DNA of 64,000 bases. It comes from Aldrovandia affinis. Taxonomy: Eukaryota; Chordata; Actinopteri; Notacanthiformes; Halosauridae. This document shows, in pieces, positions 33,900-47,349 of this stretch. Under the pieces are notes generated by a model that did no database searches, had not been told where the DNA came from, and saw only the letters and a program-made list of their open reading frames with translations. The stretch spans positions 692,001-756,000 of the forward strand of contig JAINUG010000132.1 of assembly GCA_029706075.1 (NCBI GenBank), read 5' to 3'. Within the stretch, counting starts at the first letter, position 1, and each line of letters begins with the position of its first letter. Made by a program: the position numbers and the translations under genes.

Positions 33900-34883
33900 A
33901 AGGAGCCCAAAATAGGCCTATACAAACGCGCCCCCACCATGTCACCCCTGCACAAAATTTATTAATTAATCCTCACACCTTTGTTGGTTACCAAGAATGA
34001 TAAATATAAAGCTGCACATCACAGAAGTTCACATGTGGAGGGCACTGGCTGCACACTTCAGTCAGTGGCAGTCGGAATATCCATTCCCTTCTGGCAGAGG
34101 CACTTGGGGTTGACCAGTTATCAGGTTGGATGTAAAATGCGCAGGGCTTTTTAAAGCTAATATTGAGCTGCAATGTAAATGCAGACAATCAGTCTGGCCA
34201 TCATGCATTACCACACCTGCAGCTAATATAATCTGTTAAAGCTGTACAGCTCAGCTGTTGGGCTGTTGAGTTTAATGAAGTGCTTGGCTGATTGCACAGG
34301 ATTTAGAGCACACACACTGAGCTGGATCTTGACGTTCATGGGCCTCCCATCCACCCTCCCTCCTCTGAGTTAAACGAATCTGGCATGGCATTCTGGGAGA
34401 TGGAGTTCTTAGATTTAACGATAGATTGGAGATATGATTTAATTTGCATTTGCATTTCTTTTTTACGACTACTACTATTGTGTGATAGTATCACCTGTGT
34501 GATGAACATATATATGAACATATATTTAGTAGGTGTGTAAATGTGATATTAATTATAATATTTTCAAATCATATATTTTTTTAAATTAAAAATAATATCA
34601 ATATTAATATTTTCCCCATAATTTTGGGCCCCAATGCAACATGTGGCCCAGGCCTTGTCAGCCTATGCGGAGATCCGGCCCTGCACACATGTGCTAGTCT
34701 ACAATGCACTGAATTGATGAAGTGATGTTGCAGCAATGGGAGGGGCTTATGATAGCAATTGTCTAAATGAGGGAATAAAGGAAAAAAGATGGGACAAAAA
34801 AAAAAAAAAAACATTTGTTATACAGTGTTATGAATGTTATGTTATTCTCACCGACATGTACATTGTTTCAGAGAGAACGGTTT
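33900..34883. other. No gene recognised
   Basis: Unique sequence. A poly-A run lies at 34796-34810. Confidence 0.4.
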
Positions 34884-35216
34884 CATTATTATTATTTTTT
34901 ATGTTTTTGCTTTTATTCCCCATTTTTTCCTCCCAATTTTTAGTAGCCAATTATACCCTGTTTTTTCATGACAATTATCCCCCCCCTTGTATGAGAGCTC
35001 GCTGCCATAGTCCTGAGATTGGTAGTGAGTGCTGCATGACCTCCTCTGAGCCAGCACCCGCCAAGCCGTCACCCTAACACACAGGACCACTCATCTATGC
35101 AACGACCTTGTAACGGCTTCCCTCCCCCCTCCCTGGGGCGGACAGCCAATTGCTGCCCCCTAGTGGCACTCCAGGCCAGAGCCGAGCTGGCGCGACCTGG
35201 TGGAATCAAACTCCAT
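34884..35216 (-). repeat. tRNA-derived SINE, family S, copy 3
   Basis: On the minus strand it has a B-box-like agtttgattcc (plus 35202-35212), 'ggctgtccgccccagggagg' (about 35148-35129), the ctcggctctgg body and the tail 'ggctactaaaaattgggagg'. The A-box side has been replaced by a Tc1 fragment at 35217. Confidence 0.78.
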
Positions 35217-35345
35217 GGCACCATGAACCCATGTTCCCTCTGCCAGGAAGCTACACCTTGGCCGCAGATGGACCTTCCAACAAGACAATGATCTCAAACA
35301 CATGTCCAAAGCAACTAAGAAATGGAAAAACATACAAGTTGTGAA
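35217..35345 (+). pseudogene. Tc1-like transposase fragment around the second catalytic Asp
   Basis: The frame reads '[16 protein letters not shown]' then '[13 protein letters not shown]' (35250-35330). TFQQDN is the hallmark with the second catalytic Asp of Tc1-type DDE transposases, followed by the usual KHTSK-like motif. A one-base frame change precedes RKL. About 40 codons survive. Confidence 0.82.
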
Positions 35346-35349
35346 CCGT

Positions 35350-36024
35350 TCGATTGTGGTTCGTGCCAATGCATTATTATTAAAGAATATAATTTTCTGT
35401 ATTTTGTGAGCATAAAATAAAGCTCATTACTTATATAGTCTATTTTATACAATCTCTTTTGTTAATCTTTATTAAGGTGGTGAATAAAAATGTCTACTGC
35501 ATGTTCAGGGCTGTGCATTCAGTCTGAATGACAGTTGGATGACGAAGGCGACGTCTGTCCTTTTGTGCCCTACGATGTACCTCTGTGTGTTCATTAATGC
35601 TCACACTCCATCACATTCAGCGGTGACAGACACTGTGCCAGTGAGGCCTGCCTTGCCATTTCTACAACTGTCCCTGCACGCACGTTGGGGAAATGTCACA
35701 GCCTGACACCCTCACTTCCTCTGTCACATGAGGGATGAAATAAGTAGGGCTGTTTGGACTCTGATTACAGTTAAGATAGTTTGACCCCATACAATCTATC
35801 ATTTTTCTATGGTGTAGGAATACCAATACCATTAGTGGGAACTGGTGCAGTCCAACTGCTAAAGGAACTGCAGTTATGCACATATGGTATAAAAATGATT
35901 AACTTTTCACATTTCTCACATTTTATTTTCTTGCTTCGTGGAGTGAAAATAGATTTAATTGGGATTTCTTGTCACTGTAAAAAGCAAAGCTTTTTCTTCA
36001 TTAATTACAAATAAAAACCAGACC
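35350..36024. other. No gene recognised
   Basis: Unique sequence with no repeat pattern seen. Confidence 0.4.
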
Positions 36025-36180
36025 ATAATTCACTCAGAAAGTATTCACCACTTTTAGACATCTAAATGTAGGTGCAATCCGGTGCACTCCATTGTATTCA
36101 GAGGTCACATATTTCAAATGAAATACACCCGTCTGTGAGAGGTTCCACAGTTTGTTAGGGCTTTTCCAAACAAGAGCTTC
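36025..36180 (+). repeat. Possible Tc1-like 5' end
   Basis: 'tcagaaagtattcaccactt' (36037-36056) resembles a Tc1 terminal repeat, and 'gaaatacacccgtctgtgag' (36120-36139) resembles the untranslated leader of Tc1 elements of fishes. No coding part follows. Confidence 0.4.
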
Positions 36181-36184
36181 AATG

Positions 36185-36864
36185 TGTTCAGCATTATCAA
36201 CGAATGATCTTGGACAATTTTATATCAACACTTATCTTGACATAAAACAATTTAAAAAATCTGTATTTATATGTTTATTAATTCCTTACCATCATACTTT
36301 TTTTATGCTGAGCACAAGAGAGGAGAATCTTTAGTTTTCATCACAATGAGACATGGATGTACGCACAGAATATTATAGCCTACTATAGACCAATACATAC
36401 TAACTTTTCAAAATGTACAATGTGCGTTTCTGTAAGCTACATTGTATGATGCCATCCATGTTTTACATTTCTATTTAAATTTGCCTTTTTACCTCCCAAG
36501 AATTGTCCCACTTGCTGATTGGAGTCATATCACCACGCTTCCTGCACATATTGGCATGCTGTCATGAATATATTCCTCTGCTTGTGGAAATAAGAAGATT
36601 TGGTATCCTAATCTTTCTTAAGTGCTGCCAAAACAAAATTAATCCTTATTTTTGAGTTGTTACATTGTATGTATTAAATGGAATTATTACCACTGTAAAA
36701 TGTCAACGCCCGAAAGGCATTGTCTGGCATCTTCTTGTACGTCTGAAAAGCCGGCGCTCCTCGTGTTAACCGAAACAAGTCATGAATGAAGCTGCGCCAC
36801 AAGCGATGAGGGCTTCATCTGCCCTTATATGGGCCTCGTGTCAAAGAGGCAGCACAGGGAGCAT
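36185..36864. other. No gene recognised
   Basis: Unique sequence. The part 36740-36860 is richer in GC and CpG than its surroundings. Confidence 0.35.
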
Positions 36865-37128
36865 TTGACATTTTGACATTTTAGGCATTTAGCAGATGCT
36901 CTTATCCAGAGCAACTTACAGTTTGCATTTCTTTACATACAATCAATCCATTTATACAGCTGGATATTTTACTGAAGCAATTCAGGTTTAGCTGAGTACC
37001 AGGCAATTCAGGTTTTTAAAGTACCTTTAGCTCAAGGGTACAACGGCAGTGCCTCCACCTGGGAATTGAACCTGCAACCTTTGCATTACAAGCCCAGTTC
37101 CTTAACCATTATGCTAACACTGCTGCCA
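36865..37128 (-). repeat. tRNA-derived SINE, family G, with internal duplication
   Basis: The minus-strand head is ggcagcagtgttagcataat with B-box ggttcaattccc, and the tail lies at 36894-36920 (tagcagatgctcttatccag). The segment 'gcaattcaggttt' occurs twice (36977-36989 and 37003-37015), a small tandem duplication not seen in the other copies. Confidence 0.85.
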
Positions 37129-37129
37129 C

Positions 37130-38719
37130 GGAGCAAGCTTCATTCATGCTGAGGAAGCCTTTTCATCCTTGCTTTTTTAGCACTTACACCGAGTGAGTAC
37201 AACGGGTCCTGGATCAGTTGTTTGGGGGTTTCGGAGGGATGCCCATCTGTACAGGCACCTGCTGGAGGACAGTGTTTCACAGATTTGGGTAGGCCGGGTG
37301 GTATAACTCACCGCAGCTGACGGAGAGTGAGTGTAAATTATTTGTGGCATGTTATGTTTCACGCGATGTTAATGGATGTTAACGGAATATTCACGGAATT
37401 CACAGTGGGCATGTTGCAGGAGGCAACGCCAAGTGGAACGTCATGTGCCAATGCCAGGGAACACGCGCACGCCACAAGCGGCACAGAGAATAAGGGCCGG
37501 TTGGCGAGATGAGCCTCCATAGCAAGTAAAAGAACTACAGCTGTCAACTCACAATTAGTGTTTTTTTTCCCTTTTGGGAGCAGCATTCAGGTCCCTGTCA
37601 GGGCCTGCTGTGCTACAGCAGTGAGGCAGGCTGGAGGAGGAGTGTGCCAGCGCAGACCTGCCAGCGAGCCGGTGCAGCAGGTGGATGTTACACCAGCAGT
37701 CCTGCAAGGGGACTCCAGGATGAGAGCCGTGCTGGCAGCCAACCCTCAGACTACAACAGCAGCAAATGTGTCCAGATGTCTGTCCCGCTCCTGCACGTCA
37801 GCTCTTTCTGTAGCATGTCAAAATCAGGTTGCTAGATTTGTTAGGAACGCCCGAAATGGCACATCTCTGGGGCGGTGTTGACACCAGGATGCACTGGATT
37901 AATATGTTACCTGGGATTAATATATTATCTGCACAGGTGTGGTGTCTGTCTCTACCCCCTCCCCAAACCCTTCCACGCACTCCTCTGCTGGTTTGAGGGA
38001 CTGGCTGACAGACAAGCAGTTGCTCTGGCCTCTCGTCTCATCGCAGGGTTTTAAGTTCGCCTTTCCGACTGACATCGCTCAACTACTCCCAACGCTGGGG
38101 AGTGATCCTCCCCCTCTGACAAAGAGGTACTGACACTCTGCCATCTCCTGCCAGACCTGCTTCACAGCTGTGCTGCGTAACTGACTGTTGTCTGCCTCTG
38201 AAACACACACAGGAGGATTTACACTTCTGCTCGGGGCAGCAAAGGTTACACAAAACATGGGGCCTAAACAGCTCATGAAGGAACGCTTTGTGAATCAGAG
38301 CGATAACCTCAAGTCCCCTGCGAGAACAGACACTGTGTTCCCTAATTTACATAAAGTGGCAGAATGCAGGGTTTCTTAATGAGGGAGCGATGCAAATTTA
38401 CCCAGAGTCATTTACTTTCGCAGAAACCGTACGTAGGACCTAATGTGAATGGGCATTTTAACAGACGGAAAGCTTGTATTGATTTGTAGTGTATCCGTTT
38501 CATTTTCTAATGCGCAATTTAATTTACAAATGCACATTTAAACACAGACATGTTCATTTTTTTCCCATGAACCCCCCTGTTCTTTCCGCATAAATTGGCT
38601 AAAATCTTTGCAGTGTTTTGTTGTTTCCTTCATAGTGCTGCATTGGTTATGATATTTTCACCCAACCATATTACCATAATATACCACTTAATTCCCCAAA
38701 CGGCAAATAGGATAGAAAT
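37130..38719. other. Relatively GC-rich unexplained stretch
   Basis: No repeat motif is recognised. A plus-strand frame of 107 codons (37558-37881) and shorter minus-strand frames match no family I know and lack clear splice signals. A tgaggcaggctggagg-type GC-rich patch lies at 37600-37760. Confidence 0.35.
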
Positions 38720-40497
38720 GTTGTCTTAATGTTTTATCCATGGCCTACTCAGCACAGTAAACTTCTCAAACTGACTGCTCATTTAATTGCACCCGCTATC
38801 TGCCATATTTTCAATCAGAGTTTGAGTGAAAAAGTGTGTCCGCAAAAATGGAAAACTGCTAAAATAATTCCATTGCCCAAAAATGGGAAATTGTCATTTT
38901 CAGGGGCAAACAGTCGAACTATAAGTTTATTACCAGTTTTAAGTAAAGTGATGGAAAGAATTGTATGTGACCAAATAAATCGCTATTTCTCAAGGAATAA
39001 TTTAATCACTGACTGTCAACATGCATATAGAATTGATACTCAACATCTACTGCCTTGACTCAAATGACAGATGATTGGTTACGAAATAGATGAGAAGAGA
39101 TTGGTGGGCGCTGTCTTACTGGACTTTACAGCAGCATTTGATATTATCGATCATGAAATGTTAATAAAAAAACTTGAGTGTTATGGCTTCTCCAAGTCTG
39201 TATTACTATGGATGGGAAGTTATTTATCAAATAGGACACAGGCTGTTTTTTTCAATGGAAGCTACTCTGAGGTGCATACAGTAAAATGGGGTGTACCCAG
39301 GAAGCTGTCTTGGGCCATTATTATACACAATATTCACTAATGACCTACCGCTTGTTTTACAAAGTCTAATATCTGCATGTACGCAGATGATTCAACCATA
39401 TACACATCAGCAACTACAGTCAATGAGTTAAATTCAGTTCTTAATTCGGATTTACTTTCAGTGGTTGAATGGATAAATACAAATAAACTAGTATTAAATG
39501 TGGCTAAGACTAATAGCATTTTATTTGGTTCAAAGCATGCTCTTAGAGGGAAACCAATGTTAAATGTCTATGTAAATGATGTCTGTATTGTACCCGTCCA
39601 AGAGACCAAGTTACTGGGCGTAGTTCTTGATTGTGAACTAACATGGTCAAAACAGATAAACAAGATCGTTGCTAGGATGGGACATGGAATATCTGTAGTG
39701 AGGAGATGTGCACAGTTTTTAACACCCAAAGCCACTAAAGAAGTAATTCAGGCTCTAGTACTGTCCAATCTTGACTACTGCCCAGTGGTATGGTCCAATG
39801 CTACCATGGATAAGTTAAGGAAACTACAAATGGCCCAAAATAGAGCAGCACGCATATCATTACATTGTAATTACAGAACACATGTGATTAATATGCATGA
39901 TTGTCTTGATTGGTTATTTGTTAAAACAGATTATTATATTCATTATTAGTATTTTTAGAAATATTATAGTCACAAAGAATCCTTTTATTTTGTATCAGAG
40001 TTTAACTTTCAGTTCAACTACACATAATTATTTAACCAGACATGCGGAGGGAGGAAATTTTATGCTACCAATTGTGAGAACAAATGCAGTCAAAAGAACG
40101 GTGTTATACCGAGCCATGTTTGAATGGAATTCACTACCCAGCTACATTGCACAGGAAAATAGTAAAACTCGATTTAAATTCTTATTAAAAAAATATCTAA
40201 AAGTTAGGAATTGAAACATGTTATGTGTGAAGCATGTATGTAATGTTGTTTTAGTTTTGTCTGTTTTGTAATGTTGCTAGTTTTGGCTTGTCTCTTGTTT
40301 TATTCTTATGTTGTAATATTGTATATGTTTGTTTCAGTTTTGTCTGTATGAGTTCAATGTGATGTTTGTCATGTGCAATGTTGGAATGTCATGTTGCCTT
40401 GTCACTTGAAGCTGTTTGATGACCCCAGGAAGAATAGCTACTGTAGTTGCAGTAGCTAATGGGGATCGAAATAAACTAAACTAAACTCCAAAACACA
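38720..40497 (+). pseudogene. 5'-truncated non-LTR retrotransposon with reverse transcriptase
   Basis: In order: 'FNQSLSEKVCPQKWKTAKII' (38800-38870), 'LPVLSKVMERIV' (finger and early palm), 'VLLDFTAAFDIIDHEML' with the first catalytic Asp (39115-39165), 'WGVPRKLSWA' for the QG(S/T)xLGP motif (frame shift here), 'FTNDLPLVL', then 'YADDSTIYTSA' with the catalytic ADD (39377-39410), 'LLGVVLDCELTWSKQI', 'YCPVVWSNA', and a C-terminal domain to about 40214 (NYLTRHAEGGNF, WNSLPSYI). The endonuclease is absent. At least three frameshifts and two stops break it. The 3' end 'agctaatggggatcgaaata' (about 40453-40472) runs into a (taaac)n tail. It is of the L2/CR1/Jockey type; clade not fixed. Confidence 0.87.
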
Positions 40498-40499
40498 GT

Positions 40500-41087
40500 T
40501 AAAAAGAAAGTTCTCATTCATATATGAACCATATAGTCCCCAAAAACTCTCATCTTTGAGGCTCAGTCAGAAATTCTCAAAAATCTAATGGAATTTATAA
40601 TGCATTTATGGAAGTATTTTTTGTCTTATGCAGTTAGATGATCAAACAGGAATGAAAGGAGACTAACATGAAGAAACTTTCACAGATAAGAAAAGGTGGA
40701 TTTGTGTTCCCTGATCTCTTCTCAAACAGGTCACCTTGAACCTACGTTTCAAATTGTAGACAGAAGACTCACACAGCAGTTTTATTTATATATTTTTCTC
40801 AATTATAACAACATGTGCCCCCTTAATCGCACAGTGTATCTATGAAGCATGTAAGAAGCTTTTAAAAGGTTTGAAAATGGAAATGTATGATTCATATATA
40901 TTGTTTTGTAATTGTACGAAGTGTACATCAATGACACAGACTATGGTTATAGACAAATATTTTTTTTTAGAGAGAAAAAAATTAAGGTTATGAGCAGGCT
41001 ATGGTAGGCAACAAAAGATGAAAATGAAATGACACACTCCAGGGCTAAACTGACAATGCGATTTCAATTAATTAATTGTGCTTCATG
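40500..41087. other. No gene recognised
   Basis: AT-rich unique sequence. Confidence 0.4.
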
Positions 41088-41430
41088 GCCTCCTGGGTAA
41101 CAGCTCCAGCTAAAGTGCTAGATTGCACTCCAGCGCTCCTTGGTTTAGGGACGCGCTCCTTATGCCCGTTCCAGCTCTAGCCGGGAGTCTCGTAAGTCGA
41201 GGGGATAATTGGCCGTAGAGTGGACCAGGAATTTCTCCTCCACACACGTTGAGTTGACTCAGCTGGTCAGGTGGGCAATCTGCAGCCAGCTGCACGTGAG
41301 GTACAGTGAAACGCCTGCACAGATCAGCTCAGGAACCGCAGCGTGGAAGTTTCTGCTGGCGTTAAGGATGTTATGGCCGGCTGCGTGTTCTTGGAAGGAC
41401 TCGCGCTAGTTTTGTGCCCTCCTGGATTGG
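41088..41430 (+). repeat. GC-rich SINE-like repeat
   Basis: It starts 'tggcctcctgggtaacagct' (41089-41108), similar to the SINE start at 14087. It contains 'ataattggccgtagagtgga' (41205-41224) and an evenly GC-rich body, in sharp contrast to AT-rich flanks. No good B-box is seen, so the tRNA link is inferred from the head only. Confidence 0.45.
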
Positions 41431-41595
41431 CAGAGGATGACACAGAGTTTGGGATGGCGTACACATGCTATCGAGCATTCCAAATTAGGAGAACATTTTA
41501 AATAAGGGATGTTAAGAGTTAAAGTGAATGTTATTGTTATCGTTTTATGTGTTATGTGTACTTGTCCTTTAAAAGCCAACACAGTTCTACATGTT

Positions 41596-41745
41596 GGCGG
41601 TTCTGTGTGGCTCAGTAGGTAGAGCATGTCGCTGGCAACGCTTAGGTTGTGGGTTCAATTCCCCACTGGGGCCACATATACTGATAAATGTACGCATTCA
41701 CTACTATAAGTCGCTTTGGATAAAAGCGTCTGCTAAAATGGCACG
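41596..41745 (+). repeat. tRNA-derived SINE, family T, copy 3
   Basis: Complete head (ggcggttctgtgtggctcag), B-box ggttcaattcc at 41652-41662, and tail ataagtcgctttggataaaa with gcgtctgctaaaatggc. Best preserved copy of the family here. Confidence 0.88.
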
Positions 41746-41956
41746 CATATACATGTATATATGTTCCCGCGTGAGCCTGAACAGAAGTGCTGATTTGCAT
41801 CGGTGGATACACATATGGAAGCAAGCTGCATGCTGCTTCAGTTCAAACAAAATGATATCCTCTTAGACTGTATACACATCTAGAAAAAGACAGGTGAGCT
41901 GATTCAATTTGTCATAATCACTGCTGTACGTCCATTCTCTATGATCTAAAGACAGA

Positions 41957-41992
41957 GTGTGTGTGTGTGTGTGTGTGTGAGTGTGTGTGTGT
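41957..41992. repeat. (GT)n microsatellite
   Basis: About 17 GT dinucleotides with one GA interruption. Confidence 0.95.
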
Positions 41993-41999
41993 ATGTGGA

Positions 42000-44900
42000 A
42001 TACCACAACATAATGGCTTGAGGCCTGGCGATTAATTGAAGAGCATTTGTTAAACAAAGTTTTAAGACTTTTCATACAGATACGGATGCTGAACATCAAA
42101 GTGAATTATTGTTTACCCCAGCGGACATCAGTCCTTGTTTCAATGCAATTGAATAAATTACTCATATTTGTGATTATATATGAAAATGATTTTGTTTGTG
42201 CCCCTCATTTCTCTAAATTCTTAATATGGTCACGAGAGCATTTCATAAAAATGTAACTTACTCGACATGGTACCCGTGAACATACTCAACTTATTTAAAT
42301 AATTGAAATTTAAATGATCAGATTAAAGAATCAAATATAACTTCAAAGACTCAGGTTAAAAAAGTATACAGTTGAAACATACAGCGTTGAATAACTAAAT
42401 TAACAGGGTGAGAGAAAATGTAATGGAGATAGTTTCTCTGTTACAGCAGTACATTTACACATTTTGACCTTGGAATTTGAAACTGTTACAGCAGTCCAAA
42501 ACCCAATAATACATAACTACTAGTACTGTTTGTTCCTGCGGTTTGTGACTCACACCAGCTACAGTGAGTCATTGTGATACTGGAGGATTCAGTTCCACGG
42601 GCTCAGACACTCACACATGCTTAATACCACCAAATGCTTCTCCGTGATTCATACCGTGTGACTCAGTGGTGGATCTCAATTGATTATGCTAATCTATAAT
42701 ACTGGCATTTTTTATTAATACAATTTTTTTGGATGCAATTTCTGCAGATGCAATGAAGATCGAATGCGTTTCTGTGGTCTATGATGAAGGTTCTCTCACT
42801 GCAGCACCACCACAGACATGGCACATCGCTTCTCTGTGGCACGGGAAGTCTTGCCAGGTTTCATATCTTAGATTATATTGTTGAAGGGGGTGATGTATGC
42901 CTCATTTCTGTAGACCGCAAGGACTACAATATTTTACTGTACTGTGCTTCTATCAATTCCCCTCTCTGTAGGTCACGTAGATGAAATCTGTGGACTGCTG
43001 TCAGAATAAGACCTGCTTTGGCAGTCCAAGTGAATGCAGGATGGGCCTGCAGTTAAGTGCCTGATTGAGAATATTGTCCTGGAAGGGCTAAGGTAACTAT
43101 GTTGGCTTCAGTGGACAATGGTTGTGATGAGCAACACGGCAATGTCTTGAGATTCTTTCAGTCTCAAAGTGTAGAGTTGAGATGGCTATAGATCTGCTCG
43201 GATGCACAGCTACAGGCATCAGGTCCAGTGTGTTCATTGAAAGTGTCTGATCGTGGTGCTGTTTTCAGAATCTTGTGAGCTCATTTTTTGTGTAAGTTGT
43301 ACTTGCTTAGAACTGGGAGTGCACTGCCACCAAATTACCTAAATCATTTTCAAATTGACTGGAAAGTTGCAGTTCAATTTTTTCCTGTAATTAGATTACC
43401 TTTTTTTTTTTTTTTTTTTTTTTTAAACATGCATCAAGGAAACCCACATACCACCACATAAAATGAAGGTGACAATTTTAATGCAAAATACTGTATAATT
43501 TCAAAACTGTAAATAATATGCCGTAGACTTTTAAAACAGGTCTGCTCTTATGGCCATTCCTTATGGCCAGACTCCGACCACACCATTTGGCAATGATGTA
43601 GTTTAAAAGCATAGCGCGCCCCTCAATGCTCAAAGTAATGAATACAAATGAAACCTTAAATCGATAGCAAGGAGGGAACACCCATATTAAAATATAAGTG
43701 CATCCTGGTGTGAGCCACACTTAAAGGGGCTGAAGCCTCTGTGTATCAGTCGGCCCAGCCTGCCGTTCTCCGAGAGCTCATCAGTTACTATCAGCGCATC
43801 GTCCATCATCCATCCCTGCCATGCGCATTATTGATTAAAATTAACGACTGAAAATATGAACACACCCTGTACTTTCACTTTTATCACAAGCTAATTCAAA
43901 GTTAAATGATAAAGGAAAAAAAAAATACCAGAACATTTTAAAAGATGGTTGTTTTCAAATTACAGTTTTGAGTTTGTCTTCAAGAGGCGGCCATCCGGAT
44001 GAGCGGTCTCCTGCAGTGCATCCATTCCCTCCGCTTCATTTGCAATGCTGCCATTTATTGCACAAATGCAGCCAGTGAGCTAAAAGCAAATGTATTTCCG
44101 GCTTTAGTGATTTCCTTATTTACTCAGGTACTTGTCCCGATTGATCACTGCTTCATCAACCAGTTTCTACTGGGTGCTCATTCAAATCCCATTCTTGATC
44201 ACTTAAACTAACGAAAACTAAAACAAACAAAGCTAAGCTATTCACATAGTGTGTACCCTCTTTTGTACACTAAACTGAAGTGTGTCTGTGTGGCATTTGA
44301 AGTTCTATTGATTTTCTAGCTGAGTGGTAATAGGCAGACGGGGCATAACCAGCTTGAAAATGAATTCTGGTGATTAGAGGCGGAGAGGAGCAGAATCATG
44401 AGACTTACCCTCAGTTTCAAACAGAATTAGAATGCATTTTAATAACCTCCTGTGATGCTCTGCGTGATCATATGGGGATGAAAAAAGTGCCTTTGAATTT
44501 AAGTGCATGCAGAGAGAGGGGGTGCTACATGCCAATGCTACAGCATAACATTATTGTGAAAGGAAATTGAGATGTTTGTACATATATATATCTTGCTGTG
44601 TAATATGCATACCTAATAAACCAGTATGATGAGGGGCAGCCTTCATTTTACAGGAAGTTACCTTTGTGTGTTATGCTTCTTGCATTTACACTTACATTCA
44701 TAGCCTACCCAATTATTTGTAAACATCTGTGTGGTGCCAGGAGGGATGTGAAAAGAGTAGAGAGAGGCCTGGATCTCTTTGTTAGTCACGGTACAATATT
44801 ACTGCTGTCTGCCAAAGCCAGACAGACCTTCAGCACCGTGGACAGAGCATGTCTCACCTACAGTCACGCACAGCTAAGGGTGATTGCTAATCCTGTGTTG

Positions 44901-47349
44901 CTCTTTGCCTTCAGTGTTGGCCTGTTTTTTTTTTTTTTTTTTTTTGTAAGGCACAGTTGCTGTGCCTTTGGGAGAGGGAAAATTTTACAGACTCCATCAA
45001 AAATGAATGTGTTTTGTCTTTGTACTTCTTGTCTGTTTTACATTGTTTGTAATCCAACAATGAGAATATGATAGCCGTAGGCAAATGTAGTGCCTTTTTG
45101 TTCTCTCTATTCTCAATCCACTCACAATACGCCATTGTGGTCACTGCTGTCACCATGCCACTGTCCACTGCACATTTTTAGTTTCCTGTTCAGCAGTGTT
45201 TTGGTTTGTGTCTTCCCTGACATCTGAGAGCTGTGGGATCAATATCCAGCTGAGTCATGCCATAACACTTTTTTAATTGACTCCCACTTCCAACCTGTGT
45301 TGAATTATATAAAAGGACTAAGGTCCCTGATCCCTTCACTATTTTTGGTTGTGATGGGGTTGTACAGCCGCCAAAACAACAGACGTTGTACAGCCGTTGT
45401 CAGGTTGGACTTTGTTGGATTAGGGTTGCCATTTTGTATCACAGAATCATTAGCCTAATGGTTGAGAATTGGTGAGGGGAGGGGAGAAGACAATGCAATA
45501 TGACTAAGGGGATGTGATTTTCACCACCTCTGTCAGGAACCTGCAGTTCCGTCCTCCAACACCAAGAGGTCAATGGAGGACTTTCTGAAGCTACTTGGTA
45601 AGCAATTAACACACTAAAATCTCAATAAATCATTAAATTACCACAAATGAGGTGCGTATTGCAGTTTAGTAGACTAGTCAGCAGTTGGCGCTGCACACAC
45701 CCACACTTAATCATACTGATTTATTTGTAAGTAGGCTACTGCTTTGGTCATTGGTCATTTGGTCATTTTCACAGTGAGCTACTCTGGTCTATAGTGAGGT
45801 GACTTGTCACATGGTTGTGGGTTCCATCCATTGCTTGAATGGCACCATTTGCAACAGTGTTTCAGTTTGGTTCCCCTCCATATCAAAAGGGTACAAGTAG
45901 CTAAGAAGTATCAAGTCAATAAATGCATATATACCCTGTTGATGAAGGAATCAATGAATCAAAATGGAAGAGTGCATTTACTGCAGTAAATACTGCAGAA
46001 AAGAACATCTGTATTACAATGTATTAGCTCGATTACTGCTCCAACAGAGCTCACACCTTGAGGAACGCTTCACACTCCCTGGGTTCAGGTCATCCCCGCA
46101 GTTTAAATGCATACAAACGGACAGGCCTGGCTACAAAGACATCTTAGCTTGTTTTCTGTTGATTTATGATGCCTCCAATGTCACTTAAAACAAAAACACC
46201 GGGACATTCTCTCTGATCTATACAGTTTGGCCTTTTTTATTTCCCCTCTAACAATTGTCCAGGATCAGTCTTGGCTGCGTTCAGTTCCTAGACATGAACA
46301 ATTCTGCCAAGAGCTGCTTTGTTCTGAACTCTTAGAAGAAAGCCTTGAAGTGCATGAAGAAAGTGTTGCCTACGTGTGCGGTGTCATTTCCTTTGTGCAA
46401 TCGGACCCTATTGTATACAGACAAAACTTTTTGCCGGGCAGTCACTGTGATCTGGAAGACTTGCCACAAGGGCACAAATCTAATATAGCACAAAGTTTAT
46501 AAAACTCTTTTGCAATTGCTAACTGACACCTGAGAGCAGTGTAGATATGGAGCAGTTGGGTCTCCATGCCCCTCCACAGGGAATGTCCAGAGGTCAATAT
46601 TCAGGACACTGTGCTGATTTAATGAGATATTTTTTTTGTTATCTGAGAAATAAGCCTTTTCCTCTTTGCTTCTCAAATCCCTTTCAGCAGCAATATTCAT
46701 CAGAATCTGTCAAACACTCATGCTGTGGACGAACTTTGGGTCGACTCTCTCTTGAGACACACTGCCTCCATGGTTACGCACCGTGAAATCAAAGAGTAGA
46801 TTTTATCTTTGGAGACACTGTATTCCAGACACCGTGATATGAAGGTGGCGAATAGTGTCATTTGCACCACACTCGCTGCTCTAATTTGGGGTGATGTTGT
46901 GGCTATTTTCATGTTTAAGTCCTTCCTATTCTATAGCACGGTATATTTCTGACATGCACACAAATGCATAAGATCTCTCCTTAGAATAAACCACATACTA
47001 TCATATAATATATATCGTATACCATACATAATTTATCTAATTTTAGTGACAGAAGTATGTACAGTGCTTAAAAACTAATCTGGATTAGTTCTGTTCTGAT
47101 TAGGTTTTTTCTACGTGTGAATATGACACAAACAAAAAAAGTATTACATCTTTTTCAAAGTCGGTACAAAGCTTGATTAGAAGACGTGTTTGAGGCATCA
47201 AGCACAGACCCGTCATGACTTTTATAGGTTCACTTTTTAGTTGTTTAGCTGTATAGTTGGTGCACAAATGTACACCCCCATTCTCAATTATTTAACTAGA
47301 TTGAGGAAATGTGTATAATTACAACCAGATTGATTAATTGAATTGAACA
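42000..47349. other. No gene recognised; poly-T runs
   Basis: Long unique stretch. T-runs at 43401-43424 and about 44927-44945 are the only clear patterns. Frames of up to 135 codons (44664-45071) run through the poly-T tract as a Phe run and are not credible genes. Confidence 0.4.

Noticed and set aside
37558..37881. 107-codon frame in GC-rich DNA
   Set aside because: No recognised domain, splice signal or codon pattern; kept only as an unexplained stretch.
44664..45071. 135-codon frame on plus
   Set aside because: It passes through a poly-T tract as a Phe run; no family resemblance.
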